Origin: Opitutia bacterium UBA6410 | GTDB lineage: Bacteria > Verrucomicrobiota > Verrucomicrobiia > Opitutales > Intestinicryptomonadaceae | Assembly: GCA_002437405.1 (NCBI GenBank) | Contig: DJPO01000114.1 | Span: 1 to 41,917 of the forward strand | Direction: 5' to 3' | Length of the DNA stretch: 41,917 nt | In this document: piece after piece, positions 24,092-31,836 of the stretch | Numbering within the stretch: the stretch's first letter is position 1 | How the letters are laid out: every line of letters begins with the position of its first letter | Made by a program: the position numbers and the translations under genes | Notes under the pieces: generated by a model | What the model was told of the DNA's origin: nothing | Databases searched by the model: none | Seen by the model: only the letters and a program-made list of their open reading frames with translations

Positions 24092-24120
24092 TCGGCGCGC
24101 CCGCTTGCGGAATTTTTTTT
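24079..24120 (+). terminator. Terminator-like hairpin and T-run after the efflux operon
   Basis: CGCCGAC-GCATA-GTCGGCG (24079-24097) straddles the stop codon, and CCGC-TT-GCGG (24101-24110) is followed at once by AATTTTTTTT (T-run 24113-24120). Either stem could terminate; the second is short (4 bp). Confidence 0.45.
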
Positions 24121-24156
24121 GAGCGGGGCGGGGCTTTCGGGCGGAAAAGTCGGCGG

Positions 24157-24236
24157 CGGAGTTTCGCATACGAACTCGGCGGAAACGTGCGAAAGCTTAC
24201 AGTCGCGCTCCCGCCAAGTTCGCCGTTAAGACTCCG
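24157..24236 (+). ncRNA. Long nested inverted repeat; candidate structured RNA or leader element
   Basis: Three nested helices: CGGAGT/ACTCCG (24157-24162 with 24231-24236); CGAACTCGGCGG/CCGCCAAGTTCG (24171-24182 with 24211-24222, 11 of 12 pairs); and GTGCGA/TCGCGC (24187-24192 with 24203-24208). They are separated by a symmetric 8/8 internal loop and a short asymmetric one, with a 10-nt apical loop. TTTCGCA (24162-24168) can instead pair with TGCGAAA (24188-24194), giving an alternative fold. A T6 run follows at 24250. It fills the gap between the efflux operon and the ABC exporter at 24327. I do not recognise a known riboswitch; a repeat element or a terminator are alternatives. Confidence 0.35.
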
Positions 24237-24326
24237 TTATCCCCTCCTTTTTTGCGGTCGGCGGGTTTGGCTGCGTCTTAAAATCTTGACGTTGCTTGCC
24301 CCCGCCCGCAAAATTCGTTTTTATTT

Positions 24327-26075
24327 ATGAGAAAGCTTTTGAGATTTTACATTTACCTGAAGCCGTGTCTTCCGCAGCTTATCGCCGCGATTATTTTCGG
24401 CGCGCTCTTCGGCGCGTGCAGCGGCTTCGGTATGCCCGTCATTTTCGACAAGGTATTGCGCCAGATATTTATGGATCAGGGCTCTTCGCCGCGCTCGACT
24501 TGGTATATTATCGGCGTGGCAATGCTCCTGCCGACGATTTTCGCGCTCAGGGCGATATTCGGCTATCTCAGCGGCTATCTGATGACCTATTCGTCGCTCG
24601 AAGTTCTTCGGCGTCTGAAGCAGCACATCTTCAACCGCATACAAAGCTACCCCGTCGCCTTCTTCGACAAATTCACAACGGGCGACCTTCTCACGCGTCT
24701 CACCAACGACACCGCCGCCGTCCAGACCGTCCTGCTTTCGTTCTCGTCGGAAGTTTTCCGCCAACCGCTTCAGGTCATCGGCGCGTTGGGCTTTCTGCTC
24801 TATCTCTGCTTCACAAAGGGGCAGGTCATCGTACTTTTGATATTTTTCGCCGCCGTGCCGTTTTGCATTTTGCCCGTCCAGATGATTCGCAAAAACATGA
24901 AGCGTTTTGCGGGCAAGGCACAGATGTGGTTGAGCGAAATGGCGCAGCTTTTCGGCGAAAACCTCGACGCCGTGCACGAAGTCAGAGTCTTCAATCTGCA
25001 GGAGTCGCAAAAACAGAAGTTCGAAAAACTGAACGCCGACTTCAAAATATTCTCGCTGAAAATGGCAAAGTACGAGCTAATGCAGCAGCCGTTTATGGAA
25101 TTCCTCGCCGCGACGATGGTATCGCTCACGTTCGTGTATTCGTACTTCGCGGGCATCGACTTCCCGACGTTTTCGGCAATCGGCATCGCTCTGTATTTTA
25201 CGATAGACCCGATAAAAAGGGTCGTTAGAATGTCGACGGACTTCATCAAGGTAATGCCGCTCGTTGACAGAATTTGCGACATACTCGACTACGTTTCGAC
25301 AGTCCCCGAGCCCGAAAATCCCGTAAAGCTGCCGCCCGTCCACGGCGAGATTTCCTTCAAAAACGTCGATTTCGCCTACAAGGACAAAATCGTTTTGAAG
25401 GACGCGACGATAACGATTCCCGCGGGCACGAGCTGCGCGCTCGTTGGCGAGAGCGGGGCGGGGAAGAGCACCTTCGCGAAGCTCGCAATGCGCCTTTACG
25501 ACCCGACTAGCGGGGTAATCGAGCTTGACGGAATCGACCTTCGCAAAATCAGCCAGAGCGATTTTGTCGCCAATCTCGGGAGCGTCCCGCAATACCCCGT
25601 GCTTTTCAACGACACAATCTACAACAACATACTTCTCGCGCGCCCCGACGCCACCAAGGAGGAAATCGAGGCGGCGGCGAAAATGGCATACGCGCACGAA
25701 TTCATTTTGGAGCTTGAAAACGGCTACGATACGGTAGTCGGCGAGCGCGGCGACAGGCTTTCGGGTGGGCAGAAGCAGAGAATCGCGCTGGCGAGAGTCT
25801 TTTTGAAAAATCCGCCGCTCTTGGTGCTCGACGAGGCAACCTCGGCGCTCGACGTAAACAGCGAGGCGTTCATTCAAAAGGCGGTGGACACGCTGATGAA
25901 AGACCGCACGATGCTGGTAATCGCCCACCGATTCAGCACGATAAAGAACGTCCAAAAGATAATAGTTTTCGAGGACGGGCGGATTCTGGACTTCGGCACG
26001 CACGACGAGCTTATGCAGCGGTGCCCGACCTATGTAAGACTCTACGAACGTCAGGTTTCGAGAATCGACAAATAA
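24327..26075 (+). CDS. MsbA-like ABC exporter (fused membrane and ATPase domains)
   Basis: 582 aa, the standard size of a half-transporter. Residues 1-310 hold six membrane helices in ABC exporter type I style (PQLIAAIIFGALFGACSGFGMPVIFD, then SYPVAFFDKFTTGDLLTRLTNDT, a classic intracellular loop). The nucleotide-binding domain has Walker A GESGAGKST, Q-loop SVPQYPVLFNDTIYNNI, signature LSGGQKQR, Walker B LLVLDEATSALD and switch His in IAHRFSTI. It would act as a homodimer moving a hydrophobic or lipid-linked molecule. MsbA (lipid A-core flippase) is the closest idea, helped by the downstream surface-sugar genes, but many exporters of lipids, peptides or drugs look the same. A strong terminator separates it from the sugar operon. 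Confidence 0.85.
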   Translation: MRKLLRFYIYLKPCLPQLIAAIIFGALFGACSGFGMPVIFDKVLRQIFMDQGSSPRSTWYIIGVAMLLPTIFALRAIFGYLSGYLMTYSSLEVLRRLKQHIFNRIQSYPVAFFDKFTTGDLLTRLTNDTAAVQTVLLSFSSEVFRQPLQVIGALGFLLYLCFTKGQVIVLLIFFAAVPFCILPVQMIRKNMKRFAGKAQMWLSEMAQLFGENLDAVHEVRVFNLQESQKQKFEKLNADFKIFSLKMAKYELMQQPFMEFLAATMVSLTFVYSYFAGIDFPTFSAIGIALYFTIDPIKRVVRMSTDFIKVMPLVDRICDILDYVSTVPEPENPVKLPPVHGEISFKNVDFAYKDKIVLKDATITIPAGTSCALVGESGAGKSTFAKLAMRLYDPTSGVIELDGIDLRKISQSDFVANLGSVPQYPVLFNDTIYNNILLARPDATKEEIEAAAKMAYAHEFILELENGYDTVVGERGDRLSGGQKQRIALARVFLKNPPLLVLDEATSALDVNSEAFIQKAVDTLMKDRTMLVIAHRFSTIKNVQKIIVFEDGRILDFGTHDELMQRCPTYVRLYERQVSRIDK

Positions 26076-26080
26076 TTTCC

Positions 26081-26117
26081 AATGCCGCCCGAAATTTTCG
26101 CGGGCGGCATTTTTTTT
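26081..26117 (+). terminator. Intrinsic terminator after the ABC exporter
   Basis: AATGCCGCCCG (26081-26091) pairs perfectly with CGGGCGGCATT (26101-26111) around a 9-nt loop, and the stem runs into T8 (26110-26117). It starts 5 nt after the stop. This is the clearest rho-independent terminator in the window. Confidence 0.9.
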
Positions 26118-26138
26118 CGGAACGTATTTGTCCGCAAT

Positions 26139-26175
26139 TTGTAATTGTAAAAAATCCGAATATACTTTTTATAAT
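26139..26175 (+). promoter_or_regulatory. Candidate promoter of the dideoxysugar operon
   Basis: TTGTAA (26139-26144), a 16-bp spacer and TATACT (26161-26166) make a reasonable sigma-70-like promoter. A TATAAT (26170-26175) with a second TTGTAA (26145-26150, 19-bp spacer) overlaps it. This short AT-rich stretch stands out in GC-rich surroundings and lies 55-90 bp before rfbF. Confidence 0.5.
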
Positions 26176-26229
26176 AAATAGGAAAAAAATGGGCGGAATC
26201 CCCGCCGAAAATTTTAGCAAAGACACCCA

Positions 26230-27006
26230 ATGAAAGTCGCAATACTCGCAGGCGGACTCGGTTCGAGACTCGGGGAGGAGACAACCGTCCGCCCCAAGCC
26301 GATGGTCGAAATCGGGGGCAAGCCGATTCTCTGGCACATAATGAAAATTTATTCGCACTACGGATTCAACGAATTCATAGTAATGTGCGGATACAAGGGC
26401 GAGTACATCAAGGACTACTTCCTCAACTACCGCTACAATACGTCGGACATCACCGTCGATTTGTCCGACAATTCCGTCTGCGTCCACAAAAACCGCACCG
26501 AGCCGTGGAAAATCACGCTCTGCGACACAGGGGCGAACACGCTCACGGGCGGGCGAATCGCGCAGATAAAAAAATACATAGGCGACGAGCCGTTTATGCT
26601 CACATACGGCGACGGCGTTGCGGACATCGACATTCCCGCGCTAATCGACTTCCACCGCAAGTCGGGGAAAATCGCGACCCTCACGGCGGTGCGCCCGACG
26701 GCGCGCTTCGGCGTCTTGCACATCGAAAAGGACGGCGGGGTTTCGGAATTCGTCGAAAAGCCCGAAGCGACGGAATCGTGGATTAACGGCGGATTCTTCG
26801 TGCTCGAGCCCGAAGTCTTCGACTATATCCCCGACTCTCCGAACACGATTTGGGAGCGCGAGCCGCTTATGAAGCTCGCGGCAAACGGGCAGCTCAACGC
26901 CTTCGCGCATTCGGGCTTCTGGCGTCCGATGGATATGCTCAAGGACAAAAAGGATTTGAACGAACTGTGGGACGCAGGCCGCGCCCCGTGGAAAATTTGG
27001 GAGTAG
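26230..27006 (+). CDS. rfbF: Glucose-1-phosphate cytidylyltransferase
   Basis: 258 aa, the usual size for RfbF/DdhA/AscA. It makes CDP-glucose from CTP and glucose 1-phosphate, the entry step to CDP-3,6-dideoxyhexoses. The nucleotidyltransferase signature LAGGLGSRLGEETTVRPKPMV is at the N-terminus (split at 6-26), with the RPKPM lysine at the phosphate site. IGGKPILWHIMKIYSHYGF, TYGDGVADIDI (metal Asp) and SWINGGFFVLEPEVFDY are subfamily features; the ending FWRPMDMLKDKKDLNELWDAG is typical of the cytidylyl rather than thymidylyl branch. It is the first gene of the operon, with no SD, 6 bp before rfbG. Confidence 0.93.
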   Translation: MKVAILAGGLGSRLGEETTVRPKPMVEIGGKPILWHIMKIYSHYGFNEFIVMCGYKGEYIKDYFLNYRYNTSDITVDLSDNSVCVHKNRTEPWKITLCDTGANTLTGGRIAQIKKYIGDEPFMLTYGDGVADIDIPALIDFHRKSGKIATLTAVRPTARFGVLHIEKDGGVSEFVEKPEATESWINGGFFVLEPEVFDYIPDSPNTIWEREPLMKLAANGQLNAFAHSGFWRPMDMLKDKKDLNELWDAGRAPWKIWE

Positions 27007-27012
27007 ACGGCA

Positions 27013-28107
27013 GTGCCTTTCGAAAATATTTTTTGCGGAAAGAGGGTGCTCATAACGGGGCACGCGGGGTTCAAGGGTTCGTGGCTGACGCTTTGGCTCG
27101 ATTCGCGCGGCGCGAAGGTCGGCGGATATTCGCTCGTGCCCGATACCGAATTTACGGCGTACCGCGAAATGCACGTCGGCGGTCTGCTCGCCGCCGAGTG
27201 TATCGCCGACATACGCGACAGTGAAAAACTCGAATCGTTTTTCGCCGACTTCCAGCCCGAGTTCGTCTTCCACCTCGCAGCCCAGCCGCTCGTGCGCCTT
27301 TCGTATTCCGAGCCCAAGCTCACCTACGAAACCAACGTAATCGGCACGCTCAACGTGCTCGAGGCGGCTCGCAAGTGCGGGAGCGTCCGCGCATTCGTAA
27401 ACGTCACCACCGACAAGTGCTACGAAAATCCCGAAACGGGGCGGCCGTGCGTCGAAGACGACCCGATGGGCGGCTACGATATGTATTCGTCGTCGAAAGG
27501 CTGCTCGGAAATCCTCACCTCTTCGTACAGACGCTCGTTTTTGGCGGACGGAAAGCCGTTTGCGCTGGCGTCGGCGAGGGCGGGCAACGTAATCGGCGGC
27601 GGCGACTGGTCGCCCGACAGGCTCGTGCCCGACTGCGTGCGCGCGCTTTCGCGCGGACAAGCCGCGCCCGTTCGCAATCCCGATTCGGTTCGTCCGTGGC
27701 AGCACGTCCTCGAGCCGCTCGCGGGCTATATGCGTCTCGCCCAGCGGCTGCGGCAGTCGCCCGCCGAATTTTCGGGCGGCTTCAATTTCGGCCCCGATTC
27801 GTCGGCGATTCTGAAAGTCGGCGACATCGTAAAAATACTCGTGGACGTTTGGGGGAACGGAAAGAGCGAGCTTAGGCGCGAGCAAAACGCCCCGCACGAA
27901 GCCAAGCTGCTTTCGCTCGACATTCGCAAGGCGGACAAAATGCTCGGTGTGCGCCCCGTTATGGACGCTGCGGGGGCGGTATCCGCAACGGCTGCGTGGT
28001 ACAAGGCGTTCTACGCGGGCGGGGGCGATATGCGCAAATTTTCGCTCGGGCAAATCGCGGACTTCTGCAAAGCCGCCGCCGCAAAAAACATCGAATGGAG
28101 TTTATAG
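27013..28107 (+). CDS. rfbG: CDP-glucose 4,6-dehydratase
   Basis: 364 aa with a GTG start at 27013. A short-chain dehydrogenase/reductase that turns CDP-glucose into CDP-4-keto-6-deoxyglucose using bound NAD. The Rossmann motif TGHAGFKG is at 15-22, the nicotinamide-side FHLAAQPLVRLSY at 86-98, NVTTDKCYEN at 130-139, and the catalytic Y158-S-S-S-K162 in GGYDMYSSSKG. SARAGNVIGGGDWSPDRLVPD and RPWQHVLEPLAGYM are strong subfamily marks. It lies directly between rfbF and rfbH as in other CDP-dideoxyhexose clusters. An SD is not obvious. Confidence 0.93.
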   Translation: MPFENIFCGKRVLITGHAGFKGSWLTLWLDSRGAKVGGYSLVPDTEFTAYREMHVGGLLAAECIADIRDSEKLESFFADFQPEFVFHLAAQPLVRLSYSEPKLTYETNVIGTLNVLEAARKCGSVRAFVNVTTDKCYENPETGRPCVEDDPMGGYDMYSSSKGCSEILTSSYRRSFLADGKPFALASARAGNVIGGGDWSPDRLVPDCVRALSRGQAAPVRNPDSVRPWQHVLEPLAGYMRLAQRLRQSPAEFSGGFNFGPDSSAILKVGDIVKILVDVWGNGKSELRREQNAPHEAKLLSLDIRKADKMLGVRPVMDAAGAVSATAAWYKAFYAGGGDMRKFSLGQIADFCKAAAAKNIEWSL

Positions 28108-28109
28108 TT

Positions 28110-29465
28110 ATGCACGAAGATTTGAGAGAAAAAGCCAAACTCGCCGCGCTCGAATATTTGAGGGCGGTCGAAAAAGACACCCCGCCGCGCTCGTACATTC
28201 CGCCGTCGGGCAAGAAAATCGGTGCGGAGGAGCTTGCCGCGATGATAGACGCGTCGCTCGACATGTGGCTTACGGCGGGCAGATTCAACGACGAGTTCGA
28301 GGCTGCTTTCGCGAAAAAACTCGGCGTGAAGTTCGCGCTTTCGACGAACTCGGGTTCGAGCGCAAACCTGCTCGCGCTTTCCGCGCTGACCTCCCCAAAA
28401 CTCGGCGAACGCGCGCTCAAAAGGGGCGACGAGGTAATCGCGGTCGCCGCGGGCTTCCCCACGACGGTCAATCCGATTTTCCAAAACGGCTTGGTTCCCG
28501 TGTTCGTCGATTGCGACCCGCAGACCTACAATATCCGCGCGGATAAAATCGAGGAGGCAATCTCGCCGAAGACCAAGGCAATTTTCATCGCTCACACGCT
28601 CGGCAATCCGTTCGACCTCGACACCATTTCCGAAATCTGCCGCAAGCACAATCTCTGGCTGATTGAGGACTCCTGCGACGCGCTCGGGGCGAAGTACAAG
28701 GGCAAGTACGCGGGCACATACGGGCACATCGGCACATTCAGCTTCTACCCCGCCCACCACATCACAATGGGAGAGGGCGGCGCGGTCGTCACGAACGACC
28801 CCGTTTTGCACAAAATAATCCTCTCGTTCCGCGACTGGGGGCGCGATTGCTGGTGCAAACCCGGCCGCGACGACACATGCAAAAACCGCTTCAAATTAAA
28901 GCGCGGCAACCTGCCCGCGGGCTACGACCACAAATACACCTACTCGCACATCGGCTACAATCTCAAGATTACCGACTGGCAGGCGGCTGTCGGCGTCGAG
29001 CAGCTCAAGAAGCTCGATTCGTTCATCGAGCGCAGGACGCAAAACGCGCACTATCTGCTCGAAAATCTCGCCGACCTGCAAAAGTACCTGATTCTCCCGA
29101 AGACTTCGCCCGACGCCGATCCGTCGTGGTTCGGCTTCCTCATATCCGTCGCGCCCGACGCGCCGTTCGGCAAGCAGGAGCTCGTCGAATACCTCGAGGC
29201 GAACGGGGTCGGGACGCGCCAGCTTTTTGCGGGCAACATTCTGCGCCAGCCGATGATTACCGACGCGGACGTCGAACTGCGAATCGGCGCGGGGGGTCTG
29301 CGCAACTCTCGCGAACTTGGCGAGGCGGACTACGCGCAGCTTGCGGGCACGGAATTTATAATGAACAATTCGTTCTGGGTGGGGTGCTTCCCCGCGCTCG
29401 GCGAACGCGAACTTTCGAAAACCGTTGCGACAATCCGCGAATTTGCGGTGTCGAAATCCAAATGA
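28110..29465 (+). CDS. rfbH: CDP-4-keto-6-deoxyglucose 3-dehydratase (E1, Fe-S/PMP enzyme)
   Basis: 451 aa from ATG 28110, chosen because GGAG at 28097-28100 is correctly spaced; ATG 28095 would overlap rfbG. It removes the C3 hydroxyl of CDP-4-keto-6-deoxyglucose. It has a DegT-type fold in which the Schiff-base Lys is replaced by His (SFYPAHHITMGEGG, H216), the E1 hallmark. The cysteines C189, C247, C249 and C257 give exactly the C-X57-C-X1-C-X7-C pattern of the E1 [2Fe-2S] cluster. It therefore needs an electron-supplying reductase (E3, RfbI/AscD), which is not encoded in this window. Its stop overlaps the next start (ATGA). Confidence 0.95.
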   Translation: MHEDLREKAKLAALEYLRAVEKDTPPRSYIPPSGKKIGAEELAAMIDASLDMWLTAGRFNDEFEAAFAKKLGVKFALSTNSGSSANLLALSALTSPKLGERALKRGDEVIAVAAGFPTTVNPIFQNGLVPVFVDCDPQTYNIRADKIEEAISPKTKAIFIAHTLGNPFDLDTISEICRKHNLWLIEDSCDALGAKYKGKYAGTYGHIGTFSFYPAHHITMGEGGAVVTNDPVLHKIILSFRDWGRDCWCKPGRDDTCKNRFKLKRGNLPAGYDHKYTYSHIGYNLKITDWQAAVGVEQLKKLDSFIERRTQNAHYLLENLADLQKYLILPKTSPDADPSWFGFLISVAPDAPFGKQELVEYLEANGVGTRQLFAGNILRQPMITDADVELRIGAGGLRNSRELGEADYAQLAGTEFIMNNSFWVGCFPALGERELSKTVATIREFAVSKSK

Positions 29466-30340
29466 AGAAAATCCTTTTGACAGGCGGAAGCGGCTTTATC
29501 GGGCGCAATTTGCGCGAAAGTTTTCTTTCGGGCAAATACGAAATCTGCGCCCCGACCCACGCGCAGCTCGATTTGACGGACACGCGGGCGGCGGACGAAT
29601 TTTTCGCGAAAAACTCCTTCGACTGCGTCCTGCACGCTGGCGTGAAACCTGGCCACAGAAACGCCAAGGACAAGTCCGACCTGCTGTATTCCAACCTGAG
29701 AATGTTCGAAAACCTCGAGCGCAACCGCGGCTCGTTCGGCAAACTTCTGAACTTCGGCTCGGGCGCGGTCTACGACCAGTCCGCCGACATAACCGCCGCG
29801 CTCGAGTCGGAAATTTTCGCGCGAATGCCCGCCGACGAGCACGGCTTTTGCAAATACACCGTCGAAAAAATCCTGCGCAACACGCCCGATTTCACCGACC
29901 TGATTATTTTCGGAATATTCGGCAAATACGAGGACTGGGAAATCCGCTTCATCTCCAACGCCGTTTGCAAGGCGGTGCACGGGCTGCCGATTACCCTGCG
30001 GCAAAACCGCCGCTTCAGCTATCTCGACGTCGACGACCTGCCCGCGATTCTCGAATTTTTCATCGAAAATCCGATGCAGCACAAGGCGTACAACATCGTC
30101 CCGAACGGATACGTCGAGCTTGCGGACATCGCGCGGAAAGTCGCGCAAATCGGGGGCGTGGAGGTGAAAATCGCCGCCGACGGCTACGGCAACGACTATT
30201 ACGGCAACAACTCCCGCCTGCTCGCGGAATTCCCGTCCGCGCGTTTCACGCAAATCGACGAGTCGATACGCAAGCTGTTTAGCTACTATTCGAAGAACAT
30301 TTCCGCCATAGACAAGGCGCTGCTATTTAACGACAAATAA
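29462..30340 (+). CDS. NAD(P)-dependent sugar reductase/epimerase of the CDP-dideoxyhexose branch
   Basis: 292 aa, extended SDR. The Rossmann motif GGSGFIG is at 8-14. The catalytic pair is Y132-x-x-x-K136 (KYTVEK), and NFGSGAVYD (97-105) takes the place of the usual Ser/Thr-rich strand. Candidates are the C4 reductases that end CDP-abequose (RfbJ), paratose (RfbS) or ascarylose pathways, or YerF, which reduces the carbon-branched intermediate in yersiniose synthesis. The presence of a thiamine-diphosphate enzyme four genes on favours the last. The end sugar cannot be settled from sequence alone. It overlaps rfbH by 4 nt and lies 7 bp before the aldolase gene. Confidence 0.75.
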   Translation: MKKILLTGGSGFIGRNLRESFLSGKYEICAPTHAQLDLTDTRAADEFFAKNSFDCVLHAGVKPGHRNAKDKSDLLYSNLRMFENLERNRGSFGKLLNFGSGAVYDQSADITAALESEIFARMPADEHGFCKYTVEKILRNTPDFTDLIIFGIFGKYEDWEIRFISNAVCKAVHGLPITLRQNRRFSYLDVDDLPAILEFFIENPMQHKAYNIVPNGYVELADIARKVAQIGGVEVKIAADGYGNDYYGNNSRLLAEFPSARFTQIDESIRKLFSYYSKNISAIDKALLFNDK

Positions 30341-30347
30341 AAACACA

Positions 30348-31163
30348 ATGAACCAACTTGAACGAAAAATGTGCGACACCCTGAAGGAGCTCGGGGAAGA
30401 ATACAACGTAATCGGCATAAAGGCCGAATTCGAGGCCGAAGGCACGCGCCTCGAGGAGGCTCTGCGCCTCAAGGAAATCGTCACGAAAGCGGGGCTTGAC
30501 TTGACGATAAAAATAGGCGGCTGCGAAGCCGTAAAGGATATGTTCGACGCCAAGACAATCGGCTGCGGCGCAATCGTCGGCCCGATGATAGAAACGGCGT
30601 ACGCGATGAAAAAATACGTCAAGACCGCGGCGTTCGTATTCCCGCCCGCCGAGGCGGAAAACGTCAACTTCTACATAAACATCGAGACGATTACGGGCTA
30701 CGAAAACTTCGACGAAATCGTCTCCGCACCCGAATTCGAAAAGGTCTCTGGGATAGTTTTGGGCAGGGTCGATATGACAGGTTCGCTCGGAATGACGCGC
30801 GACGATGTAAACAGCCCCCGCATTTTCGAGATGGCGAACAAAATGTCGCTGAAAATGCGCGAGCTCGGCAAGGCGATGATAATCGGCGGCGGCGTCAGCG
30901 CGGACTCCCTGCCGTTCTTCCGAAACATCGAGGGCAGGCTCGACAAATTCGAGACCCGCAAAGTGGTTTTTGACGCGCAAAAAGCGTTGGCTTCGGACAA
31001 ATCGGAGGACGGGCTGATAAAGGCGGTCGGCTTCGAGCTGATGTGGCTGAAAAACAAGCGCGACTTCTACGGCGCGATTTACTGCGAGGACGAAGCCCGC
31101 ATAAAAATGCTCGAGACCCGCTACGGAAACCTGATGAAAAAGGCGGGCGCAAACCACAAATAG
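30348..31163 (+). CDS. HpcH/HpaI-type aldolase / citrate lyase family protein
   Basis: 271 aa, a TIM-barrel fold related to HpcH/HpaI class II aldolases. Family features: VIGIKAEFEAEGT near the start, VGPMIETAYAMKKYV, FYINIETITGYENFDEIVS (metal-binding Glu in IET), GIVLGRVDMTGSLGM (Asp in GRVDMTGSLG corresponding to the G-x-x-D-L-x-x-S-L-G signature) and MIIGGGVS. Members cleave or form C-C bonds between pyruvate (or acetyl-CoA) and an aldehyde. In this operon it might supply or consume a 2-keto acid for the thiamine-diphosphate enzyme, or build a keto-acid sugar substituent. The specific reaction is unknown. Confidence 0.7.
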   Translation: MNQLERKMCDTLKELGEEYNVIGIKAEFEAEGTRLEEALRLKEIVTKAGLDLTIKIGGCEAVKDMFDAKTIGCGAIVGPMIETAYAMKKYVKTAAFVFPPAEAENVNFYINIETITGYENFDEIVSAPEFEKVSGIVLGRVDMTGSLGMTRDDVNSPRIFEMANKMSLKMRELGKAMIIGGGVSADSLPFFRNIEGRLDKFETRKVVFDAQKALASDKSEDGLIKAVGFELMWLKNKRDFYGAIYCEDEARIKMLETRYGNLMKKAGANHK

Positions 31164-31170
31164 GGCGGCA

Positions 31171-31836
31171 ATGGAAAAACTTTCGCAGTGCGCGGCGGCG
31201 GTTTTCGACATGGACGGAACGCTTGTCGATTCTTCGGCGGAAATAGTGAAATGCCTCGCCAAGTCCTACCGCGACGCGGGCGTGGAAGTCCCCGCCGAAT
31301 CGCTTACGCCCGAGCTTGTCGGGCCGCCGATTCGGGAAATCATATCCAACATAACATCGACCCTCCCCGACGAAAAGGCGGCGGAGGTCATCGCGCACTT
31401 CCGCTCGAACTACGACGACAGTCCCGACGACATCTCGACGCTCTACGACGGAATCCCCGAGCTGCTCGCGTTTTTGGCGGAATCGAAAATCCCGCTTTAC
31501 ATCGCGACGAACAAGCCCATGCGCCCGTCGCTGCGGATAGTCCGCACACTCGGGCTGGACTGCTTTCGGGACATCTACACCGTCGACAAATTCCCCGAGC
31601 GAATCGGCAAGGCGCAAATGCTCGCAAAGATTGCCGAGGCCGAACATACTTCCCCCGAGAATCTCGCAATGATTGGCGACAGCCCCGACGACATCAAAAG
31701 CGCGCGGGCGGTCGGCGCGGCGGCATTCGGCGCACTCTGGGGATACGGCGATGGCGCGCAGGTCGCCGCACTCGCCGACGCTTCGTTCGAGTCCCCGTCG
31801 AAACTCCTGGAATATTTCAAACAAAAATCTTTATGA
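31171..31836 (+). CDS. HAD-superfamily phosphatase (phosphoglycolate-phosphatase-like)
   Basis: 221 aa. HAD motif I is FDMDGTLVD, with nucleophile D13 and D15; motif II is in YIATNKP; motif III Lys around IGKAQM; motif IV is MIGDSPDDIKSARA. A helical cap lies between motifs I and II (about 20-90), as in the Gph/beta-phosphoglucomutase subfamily. It probably removes phosphate from a small sugar or acid intermediate of this operon. It lies 7 bp after the aldolase gene and overlaps the thiamine-diphosphate enzyme gene by 4 nt, so the three probably work in one sub-pathway. Confidence 0.85.
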   Translation: MEKLSQCAAAVFDMDGTLVDSSAEIVKCLAKSYRDAGVEVPAESLTPELVGPPIREIISNITSTLPDEKAAEVIAHFRSNYDDSPDDISTLYDGIPELLAFLAESKIPLYIATNKPMRPSLRIVRTLGLDCFRDIYTVDKFPERIGKAQMLAKIAEAEHTSPENLAMIGDSPDDIKSARAVGAAAFGALWGYGDGAQVAALADASFESPSKLLEYFKQKSL

